From assembly GCF_022539315.1 (NCBI RefSeq), contig NC_066315.1:47225174-47289173 (forward strand): 64,000 nucleotides of DNA. Direction: 5' to 3'. This stretch comes from Serinus canaria. Taxonomy: Eukaryota; Chordata; Aves; Passeriformes; Fringillidae. Under the pieces are notes generated by a model. That model ran no database searches, was not told the origin of the DNA, and was given only the letters and a program-made list of their open reading frames with translations. The position numbers and the translations under genes were made by a program. Positions 1 through 12,200 of this stretch are shown piece by piece. Position 1 is the first letter of the stretch. The number at the start of each line of letters is the position of its first letter.

Positions 1-272
1 GAGCCTTCTCACAGATAAAAATTTGCATGAGCCTCTGACTCTTCTTATCACTGTCCCATTGCTTGATTATGGATAGGTGCTTAATGCACCTTAATACATG
101 TGGTAGTTCACCACAGTCAGTCCTTTCCCTTGCCCCTGTGGGAGCAAACCCTGCTGCAAGGCAGTATTTGAGAACCTGAGGGTCAGTGGATCCTCAATAG
201 AAGCCAGACCACAGGGCTGGGATTCTTGTCCATGCCACAAAAAGGGATGAGTGCAGGAAGAATGGAAGTGAA

Positions 273-303
<31 letters not shown>

Positions 304-1129
304 AGAGTATGTGTGTGTGTAAGACACAGTGCTCCAATGAGATGGGCTGGCCTATGTTATATTGCTATCACACTTCAGAGTTTCCATTTTAAAGCTTTTT
401 CACTAGGGCCAAACCTATCTAAAAGAACATCATCACTTTTGGAACCAGTTCTTGGGCATATGCTGGAGCAAACATATGAGCAGAGAGAGCCCATCTCCAC
501 ACAGTCTGTGATGAAAAGGTCCAGTTTAGGGAACTTGACATCTCTGGTATGATGAGAATGCTTTGTGAGAAGCATTAATTGAATAATTATTAATAAATAA
601 AGTATTAGTAATTAATTGATGGTACAAATAGGTCAAAATGATTCCCAGAAGATGAACAGGAGATTGGAGGGAGCCAACAACTCCTTTCAAGGTACATTAA
701 GTTTCTTGGTTACTCTCTGTGACAAGCCAGGGCTAATCACAAGACAGCCGTAATTAGCCCCTGTAATGACCATGACATTATTTGTAGCTTATTAACAACT
801 GGTTTTACATAAACTGATTTTCATAAGCAGCTGACTTCTTTCTGCTGACTTTTTCACCACAGTGGTGAAAGGAAGCTGCTTGCTAATGCAAACCAGTTTC
901 TCCAGAACTGGGAGGGTATGAGGTTGCTGCAAACAAAGCTGCAAAATGCAAATGCCTCCCTCCTCTTCCTCCCCACACTGAGACACACCAAGATACACCA
1001 CATACACAGCAGTGTGAGTCCTACTGCTCCGATTTACTGCTGAAAGTGCTGGGAGCCAGCACGTGGATTTGCGTTGTGACCTTCCATCCCCCACGTGCAC
1101 GGCATTGATTTCTCCTCCTTGCCCCCCAG
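1..1129 (+). other. EEPD1 intron (3' part)
   Basis: This sequence leads into the acceptor at 1128-1129. It holds a TA/TG microsatellite at 276-320 and nothing else recognised. The short open frames on both strands over the microsatellite are composition artefacts. Confidence 0.7.
276..320. repeat. Compound (TA)n/(TG)n microsatellite
   Basis: A run of about 14 TA dinucleotides at 276-303 is followed within a few bases by a short TG run at about 308-320. Confidence 0.95.
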
Positions 1130-1262
1130 GTTGGAATGAATGACCTGACCGTGGTTAACCTTCACCTGGCCCTGCCGCCCTCCGCAGCAGAGAACAGCGG
1201 GAAGAACCACGACAGCCACAAACTGGCAGCCTGTGCACAGAGTTTGCAGGAGACTCTGAAAG
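1130..1262 (+). CDS. EEPD1: EEPD1 exon (third from last)
   Basis: Acceptor CCCCCCAG ends at 1129 and the donor is AAAG|GTAAGG at 1263. The exon has 44 codons plus one base and encodes VGMNDLTVVNLHL onwards. The leftover G pairs with GA of the next exon to make GGA (Gly). Confidence 0.93.
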
Positions 1263-4200
1263 GTAAGGCAGGGGTTTTTCCTGCCAGCTGTCACACTATC
1301 TAATTCAAAGGAATTTATAAAAGAGTGAACTTTGTGAGCATTTCAGAAATACCCTTATCAGCCTCACAATTGTCTTTACCCATATTTGTGTGATGCATAG
1401 CGTGACAAACGTGTTTTCCCTTGCTCATTGTCTTACAGCCTTTCCTGATTAACACAAATAGCAAAGGAGATCCTACTGGCTTTGACACCATTTTTTCAAA
1501 TTAAATTCCTTCTGGTTTTGTGCTACTGTAACAGCAAGTTCTGCAAAAGGAAAGAAAAGTCACTAGAGTTGAGACCCTATTTTAAGTGCTTTGCGGAAAT
1601 GACATCTATCTGTGATCAAAGCTTAATTTTTTTTTTTTTTTTTTCCTTCCAAGAGAAATAGCTCTATATATTTAAGTTTTGGATAATTGGAAGCTCTTTG
1701 GAAAACCCAATGCAAATTTGTAGATGGCTGCTAATGGGAAAAGAGACCAAATCCTGCTTTGGTACCTGGATGTAATATGTAGAATAATTTTGTTGATTTA
1801 AAATAAGTTGCTCTGGCTTTACAACAGAATGAAATGACACCAGAATTTAGACCTGACCTTGAGCACTGGATTAGGCAGCTGGATTTCTTTACTTAATTTC
1901 TGTGAGTTTGCTTTTTACTTAGCTTGCAAATTATGTTTAACTTCCTGTGAAGCAGAACAAAGTAGTTTAGATTCTAAATGTTGCTGATCTTGTTACTGGA
2001 ACAGAAAAAGTCTAGCCCTTTGTTTACTGCTCAAGAAAGATGTGAAAGGGTTGCAAGGTTCTTCGCGTGATGATTTTCAACTTGGCCCAGCTCAGCAAGT
2101 TTGGTCTCTTGGAAGTGTTAATGTCCCTCTTGTATAACTCTAGAGGTATTTGCAGTTTTTCTGCGTGTTCTATTGTAGTTCCTTTTGAGCTGCAGAAGCC
2201 TGTCAGAGCTATTTTGAGTGCTACTGATTTAAGTGTTTGTCCACGTACTTTAAAATTGGAAAGGATGAAGGTAAACAAAAGGATCATTTGTTTAATCCCC
2301 AAAGGCTGAGCTGAAACATGGGATAAATGTGTAGCTCTTCTGAAGTCAACTGAGCTGCACTTCCACTTCATCTAAATTTAGACTGTTGGTGTTCTCTTTA
2401 TTTCATGTTTTAGTATTTTCATATGGCAGGCACATTACTGGAGCATGCTTGTTCTTGGCTTAGTCTTTCACAAAAGAAGAAATTCACATTCCTCCAAACT
2501 TGTGGGATGCAGGTGTGGTCTCCTAAGGAAATGGTAGTGCACACACATGTGACTTTGAAGTAGTGAATTACCCTGCCAAAATGAATTTCATGCTGAAAAT
2601 TACCACCATCCTCCAGTTTCTTTCAAATTAGTCCACAAAATATGGGCAGTAAGAACTGGTTTGTGTGTGGGTACTGCAAATTTGAGTTTCTGTTCCCATT
2701 TTGCTAACAGATGCCTGTTCTGTTATCTTTTATTCTCACTAAGAGGCAGGTGAGCATTTGAGGAACATTGTTTACTATCCACAGCCTTCCTTAACACAGG
2801 GCATAGTATCCCCATATTTATCCCATTATATTGGTCAGTCCTGGTTCCTTTTTCCCTCTCTTTTCTTCCTTTCATCAGTACTGGAGAGATGCAGTGGCTG
2901 TTAGCTCATAGTTAACTCTTTGCAGCAGCGCTTATGTGTTCTCTCAAGAGCTCCACCAGTTTGTCTCCAGTGTGGTGACCATAGGCAGCACACAGATGTT
3001 ATTCTAGATGTCCTGGTAGTGGCTGGACCCAGGGACCAGGGTGCTGGGTGCTTTGAGAGAGTCCTGAGGAGAGCAACTTGCAAGTGCTGGTGGATGAGTG
3101 GCTGGACATGACCCAGCCATGTCGACTTGCAGCCCAGAAAGTCAGCCTCATCCCTGGCTGCATCAAAAGCAGCGTGGCCAGCAGGGTGCGGGAAGGGATT
3201 CTGTCTCTCTAATCTGCTCCCATGAGACCCCACCTGGAGAGCTCTGGGATCCCCAGTGTAGGAAGGACATGGACCTGTTGGAGCAAGTCCACAGAAGGGC
3301 TTTGAAGATGATCAGAGGGCTAGAACACCTCTCCTGTGAAGAAAGGCTGAGGTATCTGGGGTTGTTCAGTCTGAAGAAGAGAAGACTTAGGGAATATCTT
3401 ACAGCAGTCTTCCAGTACCTGAAAGGGGCCTACAAGAGAGCTGAAGAGGGACTTTTTACGAGGACATGTAGTGATGGAACAAGGGGGAATGGCCTTGAAC
3501 TGAAAGAGGGTAGTTTTAGATGAGATATTAGGAAGAAATTCTTGATAATGAGAGTGGCGAAGCACAAGTTGCCCAGAGTATCTGTGAATGCTCCTCCTTT
3601 GCAGTATTCAAGGCCAAGCTGGATGGGACTTTGAATGATCTGGTTTAGTGGGAGGTGTCCCTGCCCATGGCAGGGGGCTCAAACTAGATGATCTTTAAGG
3701 TCCCTTCCAACACAAACCATTTTGCGATTCTGTGATATCTTCTTCCACGTGGCTCAGCAATATTCCATGGGTTACCCGTGCATCAGGGACTGGGCTTACA
3801 AGACTTCTGAGAAGACTTAGCAGCCAATGTAACATCATATCCTTCCATCAGATGTGTGTCACTCTGTCCAGGAAGGATTTGAGCATTTAAGAGTCTGTTT
3901 AATTCATGGGGGAAATCATGGTAAATCAGGAGTGTGTCCTACAGATGTCCCCTTGCCCTGCCATGAAGCAAAGGAGGGTTTCCCTGTTCCTGCAGAGAGG
4001 CAGATTTTGACACTGCAGACCTTCTGCAGGCACTGTCAGTCCCTCAGCTGATTGCCTTGGCACACCAGAGCTCAGCCACTGCAGCAGAGGGCTGAGTTAA
4101 GCTTTTGCTTTGCTTTGCTGGCCAAGAGCCACCTGCAGGCAATGCCAAAATTTGCCAGTGCTTTAGTGAATTTGAAGATGCCTTTGCAAACAGACCAGAC

Positions 4201-7200
4201 TTATTTTTTCGCCTGAGGAGTTCTCCATTGACAAGGCACAGTTGCTTTGGGCCCAGAGGGTGTGAACGTGTGTGAGAGCACTGCTGAGAGGTCATGAACA
4301 GGACACGTGCCTGGCCGCTGTGGGCTTTATGCCACCATGTCCCAACAGATGGAGGCTCTGGGTCCTTGTGGACAGTACAGTCTGTGCCAGGGACCTTTGC
4401 AGCAGAAGATTGGTTGTTAAGAGAGCTCCTACTGCTCTGTCTGTTGGAGGAGGAGGAGGACCAGATTGCATTGGCCAAGGAGCTTCTGGCTCCTGAGGAG
4501 CAGAATCAAGCCCTGCCAGTCTTAAACTCATTTCTTCCAAAAGAGGAAAATCACAGCACAGCACCAATAGCATTGTCTTAATTTTCTGTTTTTCTCTCCG
4601 TCTGATTGTAACTATGGGCATCATGATGGCAGTTTTTGATCAGTTATCATCCCTCATTATTTGCAAGGGTATGATTTCTTCCAGAAAGAAGAAATCATGC
4701 CCATATGCTCTTCCAGAGCTTTTGCTAAGTTTGGCTGAGAGCCATTGGGGCTCATCCATGAGACCCCTGAGAGCTGCAGCTGCTGTGAGCAGCTCTGCTC
4801 CCTGCCTCTGCTGAGAGACCCAGGAGTGTCCAGTGAGACAGAGTCACACACTTGGGAGCATCCAGGTGGGTTCACTTCCTTCCCTCTCATGTCTGGATGT
4901 CTGTCAGGGTCTTGGGAGGCAGACAGACACAAAACTGCAGTGCTGGCATGCATGATGTTGTTGTTGTTGCAGGAGCTGGCAGAGGTAGGGGCAGGGCTGA
5001 GAGTGAGCCAGGACGAAGGGGAAATGAAGTTGGTGGTTGTCTAGAAAACTGGTTGCTTGCTCTTCCCTCCTTAGCACAGGGCTGCCTGATGTATTCCCCA
5101 CTCCTTTGCAGTCTGAGGAGCTCCTGTCAGAGGGGAACCAAGAGCACTCCCTTCTCGCCCCAGTGGCAAATGGGATTTCAGCTTCTTTAACGAGCTCCAG
5201 CCTATTCCGTCTGTCAACTTTACACTTTGTTATGATTTATGCTTAGTTATTCTAAATGCAAATTCTAAATGGGTTAAGAATATAGTGATTCCCTTCCTGG
5301 GCAGTCAGCTTCAAGCTGACTGCTTACCTCCTTCCAAGCATACATCCAAGTGCTGGATCATTTATCCTCTGTTGTTTCTAACCTCTCCAGAATGGAAAGG
5401 TTAAAATTTTCAGTTAAAATTTTCACTTGTAAGTACAGTGGGGTTTTTTCAAAGATATTTCATGTAAGAGAGGTAGTCTTGAAGATTTGCTAAAAAAAGC
5501 ATGCATCGTTTAGGATAGGATAGAATAGATTTTGTGCATAATCAAGGTACTGCTGTTAAGATCCCAGCCTGTCTAACCTTTTTAAATACCAAGGATGTGC
5601 TTCAGAGGTTTCTGTAATGGCCTTTTCCAACATAGTGTGGAGATGAAAGCATGAAAGGAGCCAAGTGCTGCCTGGGCCATTAAGCAAGTGTTAGCACTGA
5701 AGGACCAAAGTTACATTTCAGGCTTCCTGGTCCTGCCAAACAAGAAATCTTGCAAAAGATCTTTGTCATGAGATGTATTCACAACTACCAGCTCACAGCA
5801 GGCATAGTCGTTCCATTAGACAACGACTGATTTTTCTTTTGGGTTCTGATGGAGCTTAAAAAAATTCAAGTTCATATTCAGGTGGATTTTTTTCCTTCAA
5901 AGGTGGGAAGACTGCTGTAATGACTGCTTTATAGAATAGTATTTAAACTTCATGTTATTTACAATATGATTTGTGACTTACAAAGAGTAGAGAAACCACA
6001 AATAATTTCACTAACTATTCATTGCCCCTCTGCACCTTAGCAAGCACCATGTTTTGAAGTATTTGTAAGTAGTATGCCCTCAGTCTCACTTGCTCTCTTG
6101 CCCTTTCCCAGTTCATCTTTTCTGCACTGCAAGACAGGAGTGGAATAGATTTTGTTGAGCTTGTGCTCCCTCTCCTGGATGACTACTTCTACAGCAACAG
6201 CAAAAAATGAGATTTATCCAGAGCATTCCGTCGGATCCCATCCCCTCTCACACTTCAATCCCAGGAAAGAAAAAGCTTATAGGCTATTCATAAATCTCTC
6301 CTCTGAAGTCAGCTTTGGGATAATTTTTTTTTGGTGCATTTGTGCCTCGTTTCACCATCCTTCTTGAGTGCCAAGCAGTGACTTGGCAGCATCTCTGGTC
6401 AGCTCTCAGCATTCTTCTTCCGTTGCCTTGTCAGACATTTCTGGCAGTGGTTTGAGATGGGCAGAGGTGTGTGCTTTGTCCTCTTACCCAAGGGCACAGC
6501 TGGAATGTCTGCATCCATATCTGTGGGGCTAGGAGAGCAGACATTGTGGATATAAGATTAAGGGTCTCGAGTTTCTATTCTCCCTCATTAGGGTTGGAAA
6601 CAAAACATAACTGAAGTAATTTTCTGTTCTAAGTTGAGCAACATCCCTTCAGTCAGTCAGGCAGAAGAAAGTTGTAGTCAGGGAGTGTTTGTGTGGTTTC
6701 TCAACTCATCTTCTGCCATCAGGCTTGCAGACTGTTCCTTGGTCCCATTCCGTGGGGGTTTTTTTATGCAGAGGTTAGAATGAGCACTGCACTTTTGGCA
6801 CTGTGGTGTATACCAGCATAAGGCTGCATCTTCCTGGGTGCCTCACAAAAGTGTCCTTGAATCTTAAAGAAAATCTATTAAAAAAATGTCCACATAAGCT
6901 AAAGCCAGAAGATATTTCTTGCAGAAAAACAAAACAAAAAAAGAGACACAGGTTTCTAAAAACCTCTGAGACTCAGACTGAGACAAACTGCTTGTCTTTG
7001 AGTTTGTCACTAACAGGGAGTAGCAAGGAAAAGACACTAATCTTTGGGCTCCAGTAATGCTTGTCTCTCACAGTACCCTTCTGGACAAAATGTCCAGCAC
7101 ACAGCTGGATAACCATGTTACATGATGGGTGAGCACCCAGGTCACAGATCAGGCCCAAAAATTTACAGTGAATGGGGTGACATCAGGCTAGCATCTAGTC

Positions 7201-8929
7201 ACTGGGCACCATCCTTGGCCCAGTTCTCTTCAGCATTCAGAAATGGACATGGGACTTGAAGGAATACTGAGTTTGGAAACAACACTACATTGTGAGGAGC
7301 TGTCAACTCCCTTGAGGGCAGACAGGTTCTGCAGAGAGACCTCAACAAACTGGAGAGATGGAAAACCACCAACCATATGAAGATTAACAAGTTCCAGATT
7401 CTGCACCTGGGATCGGACAACCCTGGTTGGGTGCACAGACTGGGGAATGAGAGGCTGGAGAGTAGCCCTGTGGAAAAAAGACCTGGGGATCCTGGTTGAT
7501 GGCAAGCTGAACAAGGGTCAGCAGTGCCCTGGCAGCCAGGAGGACCAGCCATGTCCTAGGGGGCATCAGGGACAGCATGGCCAGCTGGGCAAGGGAGGGG
7601 ATTGTCCTGCTCTGCTCTGCTCTGCTCTGCTCTGCTCTGCTCTGCTCTGCTCTGCTCTGCTCTGCACGGGGGTGGCCTCACTTTAGGTTCTGGGGGCAGT
7701 TTGGGGTGTCACAATATAAAAAAGACATTTAGCTGTTAGAGAGTGTCCAGAGGAACACCATGAGGATGGTGAAGGGCCTTGAGGAGAAGTTGTATGAAGA
7801 GCATCTGAGGTCACTTGTCTGTTCAGCCTGGAGAAGAGGAGACTGAGGGGAGATCTCATTGTGATCTTGAACATACTCAGGAGGATAAGAGGAGGGGCAG
7901 GTACTGATCTCTTCACTTTTGTGCCCAGGGACAGGACCTGAGGGAATGGCCTGAAGCTGAGTTCAGAGGTTTAGGTGGGGTGTTAGGAAGAAGTTCCTCA
8001 CCCAGAGAGTGCATGGGGACTGGCTGCCCAGAGAAGTGATTACAGCAGAAAAGCCTGCCTGAGTGTTTGAACAGTGCTCTCAGGCACATGGTGTGACTTG
8101 GGGTATCCTGTGCAGGGCCAGGAGTTGGACTTGATAACCCTTATGAGGCCCTTCCAACTTCCAGCATTTTCTATGATTCTATGACCCTATAATAAATGAG
8201 ATTATATTTAAAAATAAGCATCAAATATGTACTGGATGGTTTTATTGTCATGAAGAGAATGGCCATGAATAAATAGTCAGTGGAAAGGGCTTTAAACAAC
8301 ATTTATTTCAGGAGTTCAGAATGCAATCACTTTGTTTATTCAGTATTTGTATTTTTCCTTTTTCCATTAATCCTCTTGTACTTGAGTGATGGATGTCCAT
8401 TGCTCCCATTCTTCTTCTATTTTTCTTGTTTTCTAGGAGAAAAAGATGTAATAATCCTTGGAGATTTTAACCAGGCCCCAGACAGCAGCGACCATGACAT
8501 CCTGAGGAAGGAGAAGTTTCACCACCTGGTCCCTTCCAGCACCTTCACCAACATCAGCACAAAGAACCCACAAGGGTCCAAGTCGCTGGATAACATCTGG
8601 ATCAGTCGGAGCCTGAAAAAGGTTTTCACAGGTAGAGTTGCTTGAGTGAGGTCATGTAACCTGGAGCTGGGTTCGCCTCGCTTTATGCGGTGTCACTTAA
8701 CGTTTTCCCTGTGACTCTCTTTGATGCAGGCCACTGGGCTGTCGTGCGAGAAGGGCTCACAAACCCATGGATCCCGGATAACTGGTCCTGGGGTGGGGTG
8801 GCCTCAGAGCACTGCCCCGTGCTTGCTGAGTTTTACCTGGAAAAGGACTGGAACAGGAAGGAGGTGACGCGGAATGGGAACGGGGTGACGGTTGAACGCA
8901 GCGACTCCCACACTAAGCACGAACGATGA
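1130..8929 (+). CDS. EEPD1: EEPD1, C-terminal part (last three coding exons)
   Basis: The coding exons are 1130-1262, 8437-8631 and 8730-8929. They join in frame and give the last 175 residues plus stop of endonuclease/exonuclease/phosphatase family domain-containing protein 1; the N-terminal helix-hairpin-helix part lies upstream of the window. Visible EEP-fold motifs are VVNLHL in the first exon, GDFN (metal/catalytic Asp and Asn) and DNIW in the second, and SEHCPVLAEF in the third, which is the family's SDH-like catalytic His motif. The C-terminus is KHER, as I recall for the mammalian protein. EEPD1 is known as a nuclease acting at stalled replication forks; that role is family knowledge, not read here. 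Identification is by the near-continuous match to the vertebrate protein and by synteny with MATCAP2 and ANLN. No disruption is seen. Confidence 0.95.
3075..3736 (+). mobile_element. CR1 LINE, 5'-truncated, 3' end intact
   Basis: The element runs from the ORF2 C-terminal region (GTGCTGGTGGATGAG at about 3084) through the CR1 3' UTR landmarks TTGCCCAGAG and GATGATCTTTAAGGTCCC, and ends in the CR1-type tail CGATTCTGTGAT at 3736. It has many substitutions and frame breaks, so it is a dead copy. The 5' limit is approximate and similarity may extend to about 2950. Confidence 0.9.
7185..8186 (+). mobile_element. CR1 LINE, longer 5'-truncated copy
   Basis: This copy starts within the reverse-transcriptase C-terminal region (CTTGGCCCAGTTCTCTTCAG at about 7213), continues through GTCCAGAGGAACACC and GCCTGGAGAAGAGGAGACTG, and ends at the tail TTCTATGATTCTATGA near 8185. 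The reading frame is broken throughout. A TCTGC pentamer expansion sits inside it. Confidence 0.9.
7606..7665. repeat. (TCTGC)n pentanucleotide array inside CR1
   Basis: There are eleven perfect TCTGC units at 7611-7665, preceded by a partial unit. The array lies where CR1 copies read roughly CTGTACTCTGC, so it probably grew from the element's own sequence. Confidence 0.95.
8437..8631 (+). CDS. EEPD1: EEPD1 exon (second from last), GDFN motif
   Basis: Acceptor TTTTCTAG ends at 8436 and the donor ACAG|GTAGAG follows 8631. The exon encodes the catalytic-core strand VIILGDFNQ, then FTNISTKNPQGSKS and DNIWIS, ending SLKKVFT. It enters and leaves in phase with its neighbours. Confidence 0.95.
8730..8929 (+). 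CDS. EEPD1: EEPD1 terminal coding exon
   Basis: Acceptor GATGCAG ends at 8729. The exon encodes GHWAVVREGLTNPWIPDNW, then the SEHCPVLAEF catalytic-His motif, and ends KHER before TGA at 8927-8929. Confidence 0.95.
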
Positions 8930-9220
8930 CGTGAACTTGAGGGTGCCTCTCCTGCCACCCAGGGAAGGCTCTGGTCACTCATGACTCCCCAGCAGAGCAG
9001 GACTGCCTTCCCCTCCCTCTCCTTCCTGCTCTCCTCCCTGCACCTAAAAAGCATCAGCACTTGATTTTGTTGGTCCTGGCTTTGTGCCCCTCCTGGACAG
9101 TTCTGGATGGAGCCTCATGGCAGCAGAACAATCTGCAACTTTTTCCGGGGACACGGCGGACATTTCCACACCTGGAGATTTGGATAAGAATTGTACAGAA
9201 AATAAAGTGTACTTTTAATA
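8930..9220 (+). other. EEPD1: EEPD1 3' UTR with poly(A) signal
   Basis: A canonical AATAAA lies at 9201-9206, about 270 bases after the stop, and is followed directly by a GTGT element. The exact cleavage point cannot be seen; 9220 is an estimate. This gives a short 3' UTR unless a distal site is also used. Confidence 0.75.
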
Positions 9221-12200
9221 TTGGAAAAGCTCTTTGCTGAAATGCAGCTGAACAGGGTTTTGCTGGGAGGGGGAAGGGCAGGTGATGGTTATTTTCCTTT
9301 GCCTGCTTATAAATTGAGGTAGTAAGAGAGGCCCCAAAAAGAGAGACACAGTGGACATTCTTGGCAAGTCTCAAATGCCATTCAGGAATTGCAAAAGGTG
9401 CTGGAACTGATATCTATGTGACCTGCAGTGAGATGTGAGTGGTGCCTCTGCCCCAGCCTGGAGAGACACTGTTCCTCCACAGCCCCATGTAGGCACCCCC
9501 TCATCCTTTCTTTCCTCCATCCTTACACTGCTGGCACGATCATTTTGCCCCAGAATAGCATCCTGGAGCTTGACTTTGTCTTTTTGTTTGGTGCAACATT
9601 CAGTGTTGGGTTTTCTTCCTGCACAATATTTTTCAGGAGCTGGGAAAGCACCAACTTCTCCCTCTGCATAATCAGGTCCACTTCTCAGTGCCCTTTATCA
9701 TGCTCCCTTTGGGCATCTCACAGGAACAGCCCATGTCCTCTGGGCCTGCAGCTGGCATCAGTGAGATGTAGCCATGGGTCTTTGTCTAGGAGTCGATGTT
9801 CTGCAGGCCATGCATCCTGGAGATCTATGGATGAGCCCATATTCATGTGATTCCTGCAGGGGCTGGCCCACACGGGTACTGACCTCCAAAATTCCATTGA
9901 CTTTTTTAGGGGGGTTCAGTTTCTCCCTCTGGCAGACCAGGCTGTTATGCATCCCTTTCCTGAGCCTCGCTGCTGCCTAGGCCTGGTTCACTCACCACAA
10001 CAACCACAAATACAGAGTGTGGTCATTGTCCATATGGCAGGGATGGGGCTGCTTCCAAGGAGGTTTGGGTTCTCTGCATGTCCTGGGTGGGGGCACTTCA
10101 GTCAGTGCCCTGCCTCGGCAGTGCCAGGAAAGGAGTGTTGAATTTGCCACCCATGTGAGATTTTTCATGCAGCAATCAATAACCAGTGACCTAGAAAGGA
10201 AAGAGCAGCACTTCAGCATCTGCAAAACAAATAGTTTGAGTGTGAGAGGTGTTGAGCTGGCCCCTAACCCAGTGCCTAGCACTCTGGGCTGCAGATGACC
10301 ACATATTTTGCTGCTGAGAGGAAAGGAAAGTTCTCTGACATGGCTCACTACTCTTGACAGCAGTGCCACACCAAAGGAGATGTTGTAACTGAGGGTTTTA
10401 GAGCAAAACAGTAAAATATTATTGCAGTAATTTTATTACTCTAGCTTTCTGAGATATCACCTCATTTCTAACGACTCAATAATAACTAATTTCTCAACAA
10501 CTAAATAAATTCCCATGCAAACACTCACAGTTGAACAGCTTTTCTATCTGTATGCAAACCTAAACCCAGAAAAAGGTGGCATAGTGTGGGGGGCACTCTC
10601 AAACTGAGGGAGATTTCAAGGATATTTCAAGAGGTCAAGTGAATGAACTAAGAACTCAGAACATCAGACAAAAAAATGTACCTTTAGTTGCTCAACATTC
10701 CCTGTTGAAAATGGAAGGTGCAGGCACCTATTTCTGGTCATTAAAGAAACTAGCCAAAGACCTTGGCTCCAGCTTTCATTCTCAATCCTTGCTGCAACTT
10801 TGTCCTTTTCAGTCAGGCACAATTTTGCTGTCCTCTTTTAATTTGAACAGCACCAGATTCCCCAAGAAACTCTCACTGGATAATTGCAATATATAGGCAA
10901 AGATGCAACAGAGTTGCCTTAGTCAAATGAATATTACATGAGGTGAGAGGCAGTAATATACCCAAGAACACACTCACTCTCTTCTGCCAGCTACTGTTTC
11001 CTTGCTATAAATATGTTTGGAGGCTGAAATTATTTTACAGCTCTAGAAATAAAACTTGGAAAGGCCAGATTCCATTTATTCTGCCGTGGGTGTAAATAAG
11101 TGCAGAGGCACCGAAGCCTAGACAAGCACCTGCAGCCTCCTGAGCAGGTGACAGTGCTCACAGGTGCTGCAGGGAGCACTGCTGCACCTGCTTTGGCTTT
11201 GGCTCATGAGTTAACAGGGGCTGCTGGGGTGGGAAATGAGCTGAGCCCCCTTCATAGCCCATGTGTGAGCTGTAGGGAAAGTTAATGAGGCTGGTCAGTA
11301 GCCCAGAGGTTCCTCAGCCCAGTGGAGAGCTCTGGGAAGGTGATTACTGGGTGGATAAAAAGATGCATTGGGATAAGGTGGGAGGAAGATGGAGGAATTG
11401 GATATCTACAGGTGGGATTCTGCCTTGTGTGGAGCATCTGTAGGAGGTATGTGCCTGGTTACTTCATGTTGGCAATCAGCAGTGCCTCACTGTGTCTCAC
11501 TGGTTTTAAAAAGTTTGGTTTTTTTCTGACAACCCTGGAGGAGGATGAGGTGGTTGTGAGTTTGATGGATTTTGGATTTCCCAAGAACATCTGTTGTGCT
11601 GTAGTTCAGAAGCTGAAGTGGTGGCTGTGTTCCTCCTGCCCCTGTGGGAGCAAACCTGAACAGCAATTTTATTTCAAGATGCTCCTAGCGCAAGCTCTGC
11701 TGGCCCAGCTTTAGTGCCCAGGCAGTGCCAAGGAAGGCAGCTACTAAGGAGGGGCTATAGAAGCAGTGAGCCATTCTTATAGAAGGGTGGATACACCTTA
11801 CACACCTTGGGGTCCCCTCAGAAGCCCAAATTTTGTGAGGCAGGGTCCTGCTTCATTAGTAATGTCATCAGTGGCTAGAGGCTGATTTGGTCCAGGTTTA
11901 ATTTTTTGTAAGGCCATTTATCTCAGCTGTGCAGAGTGAAGGTTGGTGAAGCTCTTCCCTGCCCACTGCACATGGAGCCTTGGCCACCTCCTTACAACAA
12001 AGTGCTGCCTCTTGTCCCCTGCTGACATGTGCCAGCCCCAGACCTCCCCTGGCCAGGGGACATGGTGACAGCTGATGCACAGCACATCACAGGTCCCTGT
12101 GGTGGATGTGGCTGGTGAGACCTCACTGTGGTGGCTTCTGCAGGGAGCTCACTCCTCCTTCTGGCAGGAGAGGCAGCTCCTGAAAAAAACACATTTGAGT

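Larger units (their letters stand above)
1263..8436 (+). other. EEPD1 intron with CR1 insertions
   Basis: This intron is bounded by GTAAGG and TTTTCTAG. It contains a T18 tract at 1627-1644, CR1 copies at about 3075-3736 and 7185-8186, a pentamer array at 7611-7665, and short inverted repeats at 4667-4702 and 5301-5323. The rest, including 1650-3070 and 5330-7180, shows nothing I can identify. Confidence 0.85.

Noticed and set aside
2024..2371. 115-codon minus-strand open frame in an EEPD1 intron
   Set aside because: No family resemblance or splice sites support it; a chance open frame is the simpler explanation.
3098..3523. 141-codon open frame as a possible gene
   Set aside because: It lies inside a decayed CR1 element and is not in a coherent reverse-transcriptase frame.
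7199..7916. Several minus-strand open frames
   Set aside because: They are antisense to the CR1 copy at about 7185-8186.
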